The notes: generated by a model from the letters alone, not told the origin. A DNA stretch of 33,536 bases from an uncultured Eubacterium sp. (GCA_910589045.1 CAJUSH010000039.1:1-33536), one strand, 5' to 3'; positions 8,187 through 16,732 are shown, counted from the stretch's first letter. Translations and numbers: made by a program.

Positions 8187-8281
8187 CTGTTTCGGAAAAG
8201 CCGGTGAAATATGCTGCGGGAGAAGCTGTCAGAGAGCGGTTTGGAATTTGCGAAGCGAATTTTAAAGCCGAACTGCCAGTA

Positions 8282-8302
8282 GCCGGTCACGAAGGGAACC
8301 GC
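8282..8302 (+). repeat. copy of intergenic hairpin repeat B
   Basis: GCCGGTCACGAAGGGAACCG closely matches the hairpin at 29077-29097. A second small hairpin (AATTTGC-GAA-GCGAATT) sits just upstream, near 8246-8262. Located in the leader of the FAD oxidoreductase. Confidence 0.5.
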
Positions 8303-8345
8303 AGTATAGATGATGTATTTGCGGAAACAGAAAGGAAAATTTGAT

Positions 8346-9749
8346 ATGGGTAGTCAATATGATATTATTATTATCGGAGCGGGGCCTTCGGGCATTTTCT
8401 GCGCTTATGAGCTGATTCACAAAAAGCCGGAGCTTAAAATTTTGCTTGTGGAGAAGGGAAGAAGGATCGAGAATCGGGTCTGCCCGAAGCGAAAGACGAA
8501 GGTGTGCGTGGGCTGTAAGCCCTGCAGCATTACCACGGGCTTTGCCGGGGCGGGGGCCTTTTCCGACGGAAAGCTCTCCCTCTCGCCGGATGTTGGCGGG
8601 ACGCTGCCGGATATTTTGGGCTATGAGGCGGCGACGGAGCTGATCCACGAGTCCGACGAAATCTATTTGAAGTTCGGCGCGGACAAAAGCGTGTACGGCA
8701 TCGATAAGGAAAAGGAAATCCGGGAGATCCGCCGCAAGGCGATCAATGCCGGGCTGAAGCTGATCGAGTGTCCGATCCGTCACCTCGGCACGGAGGAGGG
8801 CTACAAGATTTACGCGAAGCTGCAGGAGCACCTTTTCGGGCAGGGCGTGGAGATGAAGTTCGAGACGATGGTGGAGGAGATCCTCATCGAGGACGGCGTC
8901 GCGAAGGGCGTGCGCACCGACGGGGGCGAGACGTTTTTGGCGGAGGAGATCGTCTCCGCGGTAGGTCGTGAGGGTGCGGACTGGTTTGCCCACATCTGCA
9001 GGCAGATCGGTGTGGAGACACAGGTGGGCACCGTGGATATCGGCGTGCGCGTGGAGGTGCGCGACGAGGTTATGGAGCTTCTGAACAAGAATCTCTACGA
9101 GGCGAAGCTGGTCTACTATACGCCTACCTTCGACGATAAGGTGCGTACGTTCTGCACGAATCCGTCGGGCGAGGTGGCATCGGAGTATTACGATAACGGG
9201 CTTGCCGTGGTGAATGGCCATGCCTACAAATCGCAGGATATGAAGACGAACAACACGAACTTTGCGCTGCTTGTCTCCAAAAATTTTACGAAGCCATTCA
9301 AGACGCCCATCGCGTACGGCAAGCAGATCGCGCAGCTTTCGAACATGCTCTGCGACGGAAAAATCATGGTGCAGACCTACGGCGATTTCAAACGGGGCAG
9401 GCGCACCACCGAGGAGCGGCTTTGCCGCAACAACCTGATTCCTACCTTAAAGGATGCGGTGCCGGGTGATCTCTCCCTTGTGTTCCCGCACCGGATCATG
9501 GTGGATATCGAGGAGATGATCGAGGCGCTCGACAAGGTGACGCCGGGAATCGCCAGTGAGGAGACGCTCATGTACGGCGTGGAGGTCAAATTTTACTCCA
9601 ACAAGGTGGTCGTCAACCGGGATTTCGAGACGAGCATCAAGGGGCTTCGGGCCATCGGGGACGGTGCGTCCGTCACCAGGGGACTGCAGCAGGCGTCCGC
9701 AAACGGGCTTTCCGTGGCGCGGAGTATTTTAGCAGACCGTATGAAATGA
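8346..9749 (+). CDS. NAD(P)/FAD-dependent oxidoreductase with Cys cluster
   Basis: The 467-residue protein starts MGSQYDIIIIGAGPSG, a classic FAD dinucleotide-binding loop (Gly11, Gly13, Gly16), and has VEKGRR after strand 2. A four-cysteine cluster follows (Cys46, Cys54, Cys57, Cys60), then TGFAGAGAFSDGKLSLS. The C-terminal part has a second FAD contact, RAIGDGASVTRGLQQA. This architecture matches the conserved COG2509-type FAD-dependent proteins, whose substrates are unknown. The cysteines could bind Fe-S or zinc; this is inference. ATG at 8346 is chosen over 8310 because AAAGGA lies just upstream. Cytoplasmic, no membrane segment. Confidence 0.85.
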   Translation: MGSQYDIIIIGAGPSGIFCAYELIHKKPELKILLVEKGRRIENRVCPKRKTKVCVGCKPCSITTGFAGAGAFSDGKLSLSPDVGGTLPDILGYEAATELIHESDEIYLKFGADKSVYGIDKEKEIREIRRKAINAGLKLIECPIRHLGTEEGYKIYAKLQEHLFGQGVEMKFETMVEEILIEDGVAKGVRTDGGETFLAEEIVSAVGREGADWFAHICRQIGVETQVGTVDIGVRVEVRDEVMELLNKNLYEAKLVYYTPTFDDKVRTFCTNPSGEVASEYYDNGLAVVNGHAYKSQDMKTNNTNFALLVSKNFTKPFKTPIAYGKQIAQLSNMLCDGKIMVQTYGDFKRGRRTTEERLCRNNLIPTLKDAVPGDLSLVFPHRIMVDIEEMIEALDKVTPGIASEETLMYGVEVKFYSNKVVVNRDFETSIKGLRAIGDGASVTRGLQQASANGLSVARSILADRMK

Positions 9750-9820
9750 TGTGCGCAGATACGGTGCTTTGCATCGGGTTACCCGCAGTACGGATAGAAC
9801 AAGCTGTCTGCGGGGGCGGG

Positions 9821-9838
9821 CGCGGAGTGAACCGTAAC
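9821..9838 (+). repeat. partial copy of repeat B with nearby inverted repeat
   Basis: CGCGGAGTGAACCGTAAC shares GGAGTGAACCG with the 29077 hairpin. Just upstream, CCCGCAG (9782-9788) and CTGCGGG (9808-9814) form a 7-bp stem with no T tract. Confidence 0.4.
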
Positions 9839-9876
9839 TGGCGCTCATTTTGAAAAAATATACACAGGAGAAAGCA

Positions 9877-10878
9877 ATGAAAAAGACAGGTTGCCGTTTG
9901 GCGGCGGCAGTGCTTGCAGCCGTCCTTGCGATGGGCTGCGCCGGGTGCCGGTTTGGGGGCGAGGAGGTTACCATCAGCCGGGGCATGACAGAGAACGAGG
10001 TGTTTGTGATCGGCGGGAAATCCTGCTCGCTTCCGGTTATGAAGCTGCTGCTTATGAACAATATGAATCTGCACAGCACAAGCTATGGCATCGATCTGCT
10101 GAAAAACAAGGATCTGAAGGTCAAAAAAAAGCTGGAGCAGTATGTGAAAAGCATCTGTATGGATGAGATTACCCAGGTGTACTGCATGATGGCGCTGGCG
10201 GACGAGCAGGATGTGAAGCTGACAGACGAGGAGACGGAGCTGACAAAGTGGGCGGGCGAGGACTATTTCCGGTCGCTTACGGAGGATGAGGCCGCGTATC
10301 TTGGCGTTACGCAGGAGCAGGTGCAGGAGCTTTATGCAAAGTACGCGCTTGCGGAAAAGCTTTACGGGCTGCTCGTGGAAAACGTAAACGAGGAGGTCAG
10401 CGACGACGAGGCGCGGGTTATGGAGATCCGCCAGATTTTTATGACGGATAAGGAACGGGCAAAGCAGGCGCAGGCGGATCTGGAGGCGGAGATGGAGTTT
10501 TCCACGGTGGCGGCGAACTACAATGAGGCGGGAGAGATCGCCGTGACGCTTCAGCGGGGCGTGCTTCCGAAGGAGGCCGAGGACGTGGTTTTTGCCATGG
10601 AAAACGGCGATACCTCAAAGCTGGTCAGTGCGGGGGACGGCTATTACCTTTTTTACTGCGATAATAAGTACGACGAGGAGCTGACGGAAATCCACAAGGC
10701 GGACATAGTCGCAAAGCGCAGGGCGGAGGCATTCCGGGAAATTTACGAGCCATTCGTTCCCCAGATTGAGTCTCAGCTCAACGAGCGTGTGTGGGAGCAG
10801 ATTTCCATTGCGGATATGGAGCAGTTCGGGAATGCGGGCTTTTACGAGATTTATAAAAAATATATGAAAGAAGAATAG
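9877..10878 (+). CDS. SurA/PrsA-like peptidyl-prolyl isomerase lipoprotein
   Basis: The ATG at 9877 follows AGGAGA. The 333-residue product has a lysine-rich start, a hydrophobic stretch of about 14 residues and a lipobox (AMGC at Cys21 or CAGC at Cys24), so it is a membrane-anchored extracytoplasmic lipoprotein. The region from about residue 30 to 180 is helical, like SurA N-terminal domains. Around residues 185-260 there is a divergent parvulin-like segment (EIRQIFM, then FSTVAANYNE, LPKEAEDVVFAMENGD and YYLFYC). Proteins of this type help fold secreted proteins. The parvulin domain is weak, so enzymatic activity is uncertain. The transporter gene follows after 41 bases. Confidence 0.75.
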   Translation: MKKTGCRLAAAVLAAVLAMGCAGCRFGGEEVTISRGMTENEVFVIGGKSCSLPVMKLLLMNNMNLHSTSYGIDLLKNKDLKVKKKLEQYVKSICMDEITQVYCMMALADEQDVKLTDEETELTKWAGEDYFRSLTEDEAAYLGVTQEQVQELYAKYALAEKLYGLLVENVNEEVSDDEARVMEIRQIFMTDKERAKQAQADLEAEMEFSTVAANYNEAGEIAVTLQRGVLPKEAEDVVFAMENGDTSKLVSAGDGYYLFYCDNKYDEELTEIHKADIVAKRRAEAFREIYEPFVPQIESQLNERVWEQISIADMEQFGNAGFYEIYKKYMKEE

Positions 10879-10919
10879 CTGCACGCGCAGGAGGCAGCTT
10901 CGGGAGGTATGTGCGGGAC

Positions 10920-12287
10920 ATGGAACGGGAACATTTTTCATCTCGGTTAGGGTTTATTTTGATTACGGCGGCCTGCTCCATCGGGCTTGGGAACATCTGG
11001 CGGTTTCCCTATATCGTCGGAAAATACGGCGGGGCGTCCTTTGTAATTTTGTATCTGGTTTTTCTGGTCATTCTGGGACTTCCGATTATCGTGATGGAGT
11101 TTGCGGTGGGGCGTGCGAGCCAGCAGAGCACGGCGCGCTCCTTTGATGAGCTGGAACCGGAGGGGACAAAGTGGCATTGGTTTAAATATGCCACGATTCT
11201 CGGGAGCTATCTGCTGATGATGTTTTACACGGTCATCAGCGGATGGCTGCTCCGCTATTTTTTTGAGATGGTCAGAGGAAGCTTCCAGGGGCTTACGACG
11301 GATGAGGTGGCGGGCGTTTTTTCCGACCTGTTAGGTGATCCGGTTTCCATGATCTTTTGTACGGTGCTGATTCTCGTTTTTTCCTTTGCGGTTTGTGCGA
11401 TGGGTATTCAGAAGGGCGTGGAGCGCATCACGAAGGTTATTATGTCCATGCTGTTTATCCTTTTGATTCTTCTGGCAGTCCGTTCGGTCGCTTTGCCGAA
11501 TGCCGGGATCGGCCTTTCGTATTATTTGCGTCCGGATTTTGGGGCGATGATCGAGAGCGGTCTGTGGGAAGCGGTTTTTGCGGCGATGGGACAGGCATTT
11601 TTTACGCTGAGCATCGGAATCGGCGTTCTTGCCGTGTTCGGAAGCCGCATTGACAAGAGCCATTCCCTCACAAGCGACGCGCTTTATATGGCGGGGCTTG
11701 ACACGTTTGTGGCGCTGCTTGCGGGGCTGATCATTTTTCCGGCGTGCTTTAGCTTCGGGGTGCAGCCGGACAGCGGTCCGAACCTGCTCTTTATCACCCT
11801 GCCGAATATTTTTAACGCGATGGAGGGCGGACGCTTCTGGGGGAGCCTGTTTTTCCTCTTCATGGTGTTTGCGGCAGTTTCCACGGTGATCGCGGTGATC
11901 GAAAATGTGATCACCTACGGCATGGATCTGACGGGGTGCAGCCGGGCAAAATCCGCGGCGGTCAATTTTGTGCTCCTTACCGTTTTGGCCCTGCCGTGTA
12001 TTTTCGGCTTTAATCTGTGGCAGGCATTTCAGCCGCTGGGGGAGAACACGACTGTCCTCGACCTGGAGGATTTCCTGCTGAGCAATAACCTGATGCCGCT
12101 GGGCAGCCTTGTGTTTGTGCTGTTCTGCACGCGCCGCCGCGGCTGGGGCTGGGAGGAATTTATCAAGGAGACCTCCATCGGAAAGGGACTTCCCTATCCC
12201 CGGGCGACGAAAAAATATGTGAGCTTTGTACTGCCGCTCATCGTGCTGGTGGTGTTTATAGGCGGATATCTGTCCTTTTTTCACTGA
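10920..12287 (+). CDS. sodium-dependent transporter, NSS family
   Basis: The 455-residue protein starts SSRLGFILITAACSIGLGNIW, then RFPYIVGKYGGASF, the TM1 signature of neurotransmitter:sodium symporters, with unwound-helix residues for Na+ and substrate. About 11-12 hydrophobic segments follow, as in MhsT, TnaT and LeuT-type bacterial proteins that take up amino acids with sodium. The substrate cannot be read from the sequence. GGGAGG at 10902-10907 fits ATG at 10920; GTG at 10911 is an alternative but very close. Likely co-transcribed with the preceding lipoprotein gene. Confidence 0.92.
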   Translation: MEREHFSSRLGFILITAACSIGLGNIWRFPYIVGKYGGASFVILYLVFLVILGLPIIVMEFAVGRASQQSTARSFDELEPEGTKWHWFKYATILGSYLLMMFYTVISGWLLRYFFEMVRGSFQGLTTDEVAGVFSDLLGDPVSMIFCTVLILVFSFAVCAMGIQKGVERITKVIMSMLFILLILLAVRSVALPNAGIGLSYYLRPDFGAMIESGLWEAVFAAMGQAFFTLSIGIGVLAVFGSRIDKSHSLTSDALYMAGLDTFVALLAGLIIFPACFSFGVQPDSGPNLLFITLPNIFNAMEGGRFWGSLFFLFMVFAAVSTVIAVIENVITYGMDLTGCSRAKSAAVNFVLLTVLALPCIFGFNLWQAFQPLGENTTVLDLEDFLLSNNLMPLGSLVFVLFCTRRRGWGWEEFIKETSIGKGLPYPRATKKYVSFVLPLIVLVVFIGGYLSFFH

Positions 12288-12312
12288 CAGCCTTTAAAAT
12301 TAAGAAAATCTG

Positions 12313-12342
12313 CTTACATAATTTCCCAAAATGTGTTATCAT
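12313..12342 (+). promoter_or_regulatory. candidate sigma-A promoter for the CarD-like gene
   Basis: CTTACA (12313-12318) and TATCAT (12337-12342) are spaced by 18 bases, with TGT before the -10 (extended -10). It gives a leader of about 70 bases that contains a partial repeat-A-like stretch, TCGCGGGTCGGGAA, at 12374-12387. Confidence 0.5.
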
Positions 12343-12419
12343 ACATAGATACCCCGATATTTAATCAGAATCATCGCGGGTCGGGAACCATTGACACGCT
12401 TAAAAAACGGAGGAATGAT

Positions 12420-12935
12420 ATGTTTGCAGTAGGAGATGTAGTACTGCACACCTCACAGGGGGTGTGTCGAGTCGATGATATTCGGGATGAAAAGTTCTCC
12501 GGGATGAACCGCACCTATTATGTGCTTTTGCCGATGGAGAACAACGGAAAATCCACGACCTATGTGCCGGTGGATGCGCCGAAAAGTCCGATTCGTAAGC
12601 TTTTAACAGAGGAACAGATCAAAGAGGTTATTCAGGTTTCCATGAATGAAACGACCGACTGGATCGACAATAACAATGTACGGAAATCTGCCTATATGGA
12701 GATTTTGCGCAGCGATGATATCAGCAGGATTCTCTCCCTGATCGTATGTCTGTACAAGCGGAGGGAGTCCGTGCTCTCACAGGGGAAAAAATTCCCTGTA
12801 GTGGATGAGCGGATCATGACGGAGGCGGAGCGTAAGATCCATCAGGAGTTTTCTTATACGCTTTCGATCTCCGAGAAGGATGTACCGCGGTATATTAAGA
12901 TGTGCATCATGGATGTTGCAGGGCAGGAGGGATAA
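12420..12935 (+). CDS. CarD/CdnL-family transcriptional regulator
   Basis: The ATG at 12420 follows GGAGG. The 171-residue protein begins FAVGDVVLHTSQGVCRVDDI, the RNA-polymerase-interacting (RID) domain of CarD/CdnL/TRCF proteins (about residues 1-60), followed by a helical C-terminal domain (from about 62) that in CarD contacts promoter DNA. CarD proteins bind the RNA polymerase beta subunit and stabilise open complexes, often at rRNA promoters. Length and order match the family. It appears monocistronic: own promoter upstream and a strong terminator downstream. Confidence 0.9.
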   Translation: MFAVGDVVLHTSQGVCRVDDIRDEKFSGMNRTYYVLLPMENNGKSTTYVPVDAPKSPIRKLLTEEQIKEVIQVSMNETTDWIDNNNVRKSAYMEILRSDDISRILSLIVCLYKRRESVLSQGKKFPVVDERIMTEAERKIHQEFSYTLSISEKDVPRYIKMCIMDVAGQEG

Positions 12936-12980
12936 CAGTTCAGGCAGACCGCCTGCTTTTCCGGTAAGATGGCACGATAA

Positions 12981-13030
12981 ACAGGAGAAGCATTCACCAT
13001 CATCATGTGAATGCTTCTCCTGTTTTCTCT
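12981..13030 (+). terminator. strong, possibly bidirectional terminator
   Basis: A perfect 17-bp stem (12981-12997 with 13007-13023; core GGAGAAGCATTCAC) has loop CATCATCAT and is followed by TTTCTCTCTTTCG. It separates the CarD-like gene from the convergent minus-strand gene, so it may also stop transcription from the other side. Confidence 0.9.
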
Positions 13031-13061
13031 CTTTCGTTTTTCTCCACTGCTTTATAGTCTG

Positions 13062-13355
13062 TTACTTCACTTCATGAAAGCGCTGTGCAAAGCGATCTGC
13101 GCCGCAGACATGCTTTTCACCGTTTTCCTCGCAGATAATGTAGTCATTTTCACGGATAAATGCGAGGCCGCGCCGGTTTTCCACATACGGACAAACGACG
13201 GTTCCGTCGTCTCTGGTGACGGTAACGATATTTTCTGTGTTCAGACCTTCATTCGTGACAATCTGTGCGAACAGGCGGAAGCCGTCCTCCATGCCTTTGC
13301 CAAGCTCGTATTTCATGGCAGTGACTTCTAATGGTGCACGTGTGTATCTCTTCAT
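13062..13355 (-). CDS. 97-residue phage-like hypothetical protein
   Basis: The start at 13355 is supported by AAAGGAGAG just upstream on the minus strand; a longer frame to 13397 lacks such a site. The protein (MKRYTRAPLEVTAMKYELG...) ends with ENDYIICEENGEKHVCGADRF. That is reminiscent of the C-terminal block (about P-G-D-W/Y-I-..-G-E-.-Y-P-C-K-P-D-I-F) of small phage proteins. No other phage gene is near, so it may be a domesticated relic or a chromosomal homologue. No membrane segment. Function unknown. Confidence 0.7.
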   Translation of the reverse strand: MKRYTRAPLEVTAMKYELGKGMEDGFRLFAQIVTNEGLNTENIVTVTRDDGTVVCPYVENRRGLAFIRENDYIICEENGEKHVCGADRFAQRFHEVK

Positions 13356-13446
13356 AAAAATCTCTCCTTTGCTGCAGAAGCTTATTTTCGCGGGCAATAA
13401 ACCGGCTGCCGTGCCTGAACGGGTATTTGGCGAATGCCGCGCGTAT

Positions 13447-13478
13447 CAAATGCCCCGTTGCTTGCAGCAGGGTATTTG
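13447..13478. repeat. hairpin repeat in the leader of the 97-residue gene
   Basis: CAAATGCCC (13447-13455) pairs with GGGTATTTG (13470-13478) with one wobble, and the loop has an inner TGC/GCA pair. A third related copy, GGGTATTTG, lies at 13421-13429. No gene is seen in 13356-13758; it holds this element, the promoter below and the terminator at 13694-13746. Confidence 0.55.
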
Positions 13479-13490
13479 ACTTTTTCCATA

Positions 13491-13499
13491 ATTATAACA
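13491..13499 (-). promoter_or_regulatory. candidate extended -10 on the minus strand
   Basis: On the minus strand TGTTATAAT is a perfect -10 hexamer with TGn extension. The -35 is poor. A start here would give a 5' leader of about 130 bases containing the hairpin at 13447-13478 before the gene starting at 13355. Confidence 0.45.
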
Positions 13500-13693
13500 C
13501 AGACCGGGAAAAAAAGACATAGTTTTTAAAAAATATCTGTATCGCTGTATTTGTGATTTGGTTTTGCAAAATTCGGTTCCATAAAAATATTCCTCCTTCG
13601 GCTGTGCCCTTATCATAGCACAGGAGGACGGGGAACAACACTTACAGCTTCTGTAAGGTTTTGGTGTCATGCTTCGGAGGCATTTTTGATACG

Positions 13694-13746
13694 GCAAAAA
13701 AGAAGCTGCCGCTTCGCGATGCTGATCGCGGGCGGCAGCCCCTTTT
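13694..13746 (-). terminator. terminator after the BFD-like gene (bidirectional)
   Basis: GCTGCCGC (13705-13712) pairs with GCGGCAGC (13732-13739), and inside CGCGAT (13715-13720) pairs with ATCGCG (13725-13730), loop GCTG. A run of six A on the left (T on the minus strand) and five T on the right lets it act either way. Confidence 0.85.
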
Positions 13747-13758
13747 TCGCTGCTGCTT

Positions 13759-13953
13759 TCACTGCTGCTGCTTCCGCTCGCGGGAAAACTCCTCCACGAG
13801 CCTTGTCACTTCCTCCACGCATGCGCCGCAGACAGAGCCGGCACCGGTGACCTCCTGGACCTCCTCAAAGGTCGAAGCACCGGCGGCGACGGCATCCCTG
13901 ATCGCTCCCTCCGTTACGGACATACAGTAGCATACAAATTTGTTATCATCCAT
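13759..13953 (-). CDS. BFD-like [2Fe-2S]-binding protein
   Basis: The 64-residue protein (MDDNKFVCYCMSVTEG...) has the Fer2_BFD cysteine pattern: Cys8-x-Cys10 and Cys42-x-x-Cys45 (VCGAC), with the helix-turn-helix-like GAGSVCGAC around the second pair. Bacterioferritin-associated ferredoxin and nitrite-reductase or CopZ-type domains use this fold to carry a [2Fe-2S] cluster. Here it is a free-standing minimal domain. AAAGGA precedes the start. It lies 98 bases downstream of the flippase gene on the same strand, with a terminator right after. Partner enzyme unknown. Confidence 0.85.
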   Translation of the reverse strand: MDDNKFVCYCMSVTEGAIRDAVAAGASTFEEVQEVTGAGSVCGACVEEVTRLVEEFSRERKQQQ

Positions 13954-14051
13954 AGTGCACCATCCTTTCGGGGATAGTATGTGCGAAGAGGCCGCTGTTT
14001 TATGCACTGCGGCGGATAAAAAGCCAAGAAGCCTGCAGGCAGGATTTTTTC

Positions 14052-15347
14052 TCAGGCGAGCCGTCCTCTGCGCCCGATCCGTGACAGGAGCCACAGATAG
14101 GCAAGTGACTGCAGTATGTGGCTTGCAAGCATGCTCCACAGATAGACATAGAGCCCGAGGTGCGGCACGAGGGCGTAGATGACAAAGAGCCGCAGGCCGC
14201 AGCAAAGGAGGTTGAGCAGAAAGGTTACGAGCGGCAGATCCAGCCCGTGGAGGATGCTCGAGAGCGTTCCGGTGAGGAATAGAAACGGGCACATCCAGCC
14301 AAGACTTTTTATGTAGGAGCCGGCGAGTTCGCTGTGGAAGAGCAGGTTCCCCACGTATTTTCCGAACAGGAGGAAGGAGAGCGTGCACAGCAGCCCCAAA
14401 ATGACGCACAGCTCCACGGTGCGCTGGATCGTCTGGCGGACACGGCGCGTATCGCCGACGGCTGCAGCCTCGGAGATGGCGGGCAGCAGCAAAACGGAGA
14501 GGGAGCCTGTAACGACGGTGGGCAGCATGAGGACCGGCATTGCCATACCGGTGAGAGTCCCGAATACGCTGAGTGCATCCTCGCGTCCGCAGCCGAAGGC
14601 GACGAGCGCGGAGGGAATGAGGATGGACTCGGCGCTGGAGAACAGGTTCAGGATGACACGGCTCCCGGTCAGGGGTGCGGCAAAGCGGATGAGGCGGTCC
14701 ATCATGGAAAGGGAGAGCTTTGCGCGCCGAAAACGGAAGGTCGTCAGGCAAAAGAGGCTGGAGGCTGTCTCACCGAAAACAACGCTCCACATCGCAAGCG
14801 AAGGGCTCATCTCCCGGCCCTCCTCCTGTGCGATGAGATAGAGAAAATAAATGGAAAATACCCGCACACTTTGCTCAAGGAGCTGTGAGAAGGCGGGGAT
14901 CGCCGTTTTGTTTTTTCCGTAATAATAGCCGTTAAAGCAGCCGTGGAGGCAGGCGAAGGGCAGGGAGAGGCTCACGATGCGCAAAAGCGGTGTGCACGCG
15001 GGTTCCTTTACGAGCTGCTCCGCCAGAACGGGCGCAAAGGTATACAAAATGAAGGCGCACACGGCAGAGAGCGAGAGGGAAATGCAGATGCCGCAGTAGA
15101 GCGGCGCATGATCCTCCCGCTCGGCAGTGAGCTTGGAGATGGCAGTCTGGATGCCTCCGGTACAAAGGGAAAGGCAAAGGGTTAAAATCGGAAATACGAG
15201 ATGGTAGACACCCAGCCCCGCGGCACCGATTGTATGTGAGAGGAAAATCCTGTTAAAGAAACCAATAAGTCTGCTGGCCAGTCCGGTGACGGTCAATATG
15301 ACCGTTCCGGTAAAGAGCGGGTGTTTTTTCCATTCCAAATGCGTCAC
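14052..15347 (-). CDS. MOP-superfamily flippase, SpoVB/polysaccharide exporter-like
   Basis: The 431-residue protein has about 12 hydrophobic segments and begins with a lead-in FTGTVILTVTGLASRLIGF, then FFNRIFLSHTIGAAGLGVYHL, typical of the SpoVB/MurJ/Wzx branch of the MOP (MATE-like) exporters. Residues FNGYYYGKNKTAIPAFSQLLE are also characteristic. These proteins flip lipid-linked glycans or peptidoglycan precursors; the SpoVB subgroup acts in spore cortex formation. At 431 residues it is shorter than the usual SpoVB length of about 500-520. The start is a GTG at 15347 with a weak ribosome binding site; no better start exists. The exact substrate is unknown. Confidence 0.8.
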   Translation of the reverse strand: MTHLEWKKHPLFTGTVILTVTGLASRLIGFFNRIFLSHTIGAAGLGVYHLVFPILTLCLSLCTGGIQTAISKLTAEREDHAPLYCGICISLSLSAVCAFILYTFAPVLAEQLVKEPACTPLLRIVSLSLPFACLHGCFNGYYYGKNKTAIPAFSQLLEQSVRVFSIYFLYLIAQEEGREMSPSLAMWSVVFGETASSLFCLTTFRFRRAKLSLSMMDRLIRFAAPLTGSRVILNLFSSAESILIPSALVAFGCGREDALSVFGTLTGMAMPVLMLPTVVTGSLSVLLLPAISEAAAVGDTRRVRQTIQRTVELCVILGLLCTLSFLLFGKYVGNLLFHSELAGSYIKSLGWMCPFLFLTGTLSSILHGLDLPLVTFLLNLLCCGLRLFVIYALVPHLGLYVYLWSMLASHILQSLAYLWLLSRIGRRGRLA

Positions 15348-15545
15348 CTGCGTTATGCGCTGTTACTTCTAATGTATGGCATGGGAGTAAAATTTATGCG
15401 GGCAGAGGAGTAAGCAATGTGCAGGAGCGGGTAGCGGAACCATAAAGCAGAAAATTCGGGTCACCAATCGTACCGGTGGAGAATACTGTATGTAAGAGAC
15501 ACTTTTTAAATGATTTTCGAGCCGGCAGGAAAAGGAGAGAATCTT

Positions 15546-16682
15546 ATGGTATATTTGGACCACGCGGCCACGACGCCAACCGCGCCGGAAGCGCGGGCGG
15601 CAATGGAGCCTTACTATAACAGACGCTACGGAAACGCTTCCACGCCCTACGAGTTCGGGCAGATGAGCCGGGAGGCGGTAGATCAGGCCAGGGAGACGAT
15701 CGCCGGGACGCTGGGCGTGCTGCCCGGGGAAATTTATTTTACGTCGGGCGGGACGGAGAGCGACAACTGGGCGCTCAAGGCGACGATGGAGGCCTACGGC
15801 AGCCTCGGCAGGCACCTTATCACCACAAAAATCGAGCATCATGCCATCGGCAATACATGCGAATATCTGAAAAAGAGAGGCTTTGAGGTGACGGAGCTTC
15901 CCGTGGACCGGGACGGGCGCATTTCCATGGAGCAGCTGGAGTATGCGATCCGGCCGGATACGGTGCTGATTTCCGTCATGTGTGCAAACAACGAGATCGG
16001 GACGATCCAGGATATGGAGGCGATCGGGCGGATTGCGAAGCGGCGGGGTGTGCTGTTCCACACGGACGCCGTGCAGGCCTACGGGCAGATCCCGATTGAC
16101 GTGGAGGGCTGGAATGTGCATATGCTTTCCGCCAGCAGTCATAAATTTTACGGGCCGAAGGGCTGCGGCTTTTTATATATGAAGCAGGGGCTGCGCACGG
16201 AGAGCATGATCCACGGCGGCGCACAGGAGAACGGCCACAGGGCGGGAACCGAGAACGTGCCGGGCATCGTCGGCATGGCAAAGGCGGCGGAGCTTTGCTT
16301 CGCCCGGATGGAGGAAACAGCTGCGCGGGAGCAGCATTTGCGCGACCGCTTTATCCACCATATCTGTACGGAGATTCCGGGGGCCTATCTGGTGGGGGAT
16401 TTTGACCACCGGCTTCCAAACAACGTCAACATCTGCTTCCAGGGCATCGAGGCGTCCAACCTGGTACTGCTCTTAGACGAGGCGGGCATCTGTGTTTCCG
16501 CCGGGAGCGCCTGCAACAGCGCGTCAGCAGAGCCGTCCCATGTGCTGAAGGCCCTTGGCATGAGCGACGCGCAGGCATATTCGTGCATCCGTATGACGCT
16601 TGGGCGGGACACGACCGTTTCCGAGCTTTCTTACACGCTCTCGACGCTGAAACATCTTGTAAAAATTTTAAAGAAAGAGTAG
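15546..16682 (+). CDS. cysteine desulfurase (NifS/IscS class V aminotransferase)
   Basis: The ATG at 15546 follows GGAGAG; an upstream start at 15510 lacks one. The 378-residue protein has the full set of class V landmarks: VYLDHAATTP at the start, TSGGTESDNWA, IEHHAIGN (His98/His99), Asp174 in HTDAVQAYG, the PLP lysine Lys200 in SASSHKFYGPKG, and the active-site cysteine Cys323 in SAGSACNSAS. It removes sulfur from cysteine as a persulfide for Fe-S clusters, thiolated tRNA or cofactors. No IscU is adjacent, so the sulfur acceptor is unknown. Divergent from the flippase gene; 15348-15545 holds no clear promoter. Confidence 0.95.
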   Translation: MVYLDHAATTPTAPEARAAMEPYYNRRYGNASTPYEFGQMSREAVDQARETIAGTLGVLPGEIYFTSGGTESDNWALKATMEAYGSLGRHLITTKIEHHAIGNTCEYLKKRGFEVTELPVDRDGRISMEQLEYAIRPDTVLISVMCANNEIGTIQDMEAIGRIAKRRGVLFHTDAVQAYGQIPIDVEGWNVHMLSASSHKFYGPKGCGFLYMKQGLRTESMIHGGAQENGHRAGTENVPGIVGMAKAAELCFARMEETAAREQHLRDRFIHHICTEIPGAYLVGDFDHRLPNNVNICFQGIEASNLVLLLDEAGICVSAGSACNSASAEPSHVLKALGMSDAQAYSCIRMTLGRDTTVSELSYTLSTLKHLVKILKKE

Positions 16683-16732
16683 AATAAAGCAGACAGACCA
16701 TCGACAGAAAAAAGAGAGGAATGTGCTTCTTT

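Noticed and set aside
8262..9221. Long open frame antisense to the FAD oxidoreductase
   Set aside because: It overlaps a gene with clear motifs, has no ribosome binding site, and its Arg/His/Leu-rich composition is typical of frames opposite GC-rich coding DNA.
13446..13697. 83-residue minus-strand frame in the intergenic region
   Set aside because: Low-quality sequence with many Ser, Cys and Lys, no ribosome binding site, and it covers hairpins and a promoter.
13954..14751. N-terminal extension of the BFD-like frame
   Set aside because: It would overlap the flippase gene on the same strand. A good ribosome binding site supports the short start at 13953.
16683..16732. Riboswitch upstream of metH
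   Set aside because: The gap is only 50 bases and shows no cobalamin or SAM riboswitch core.
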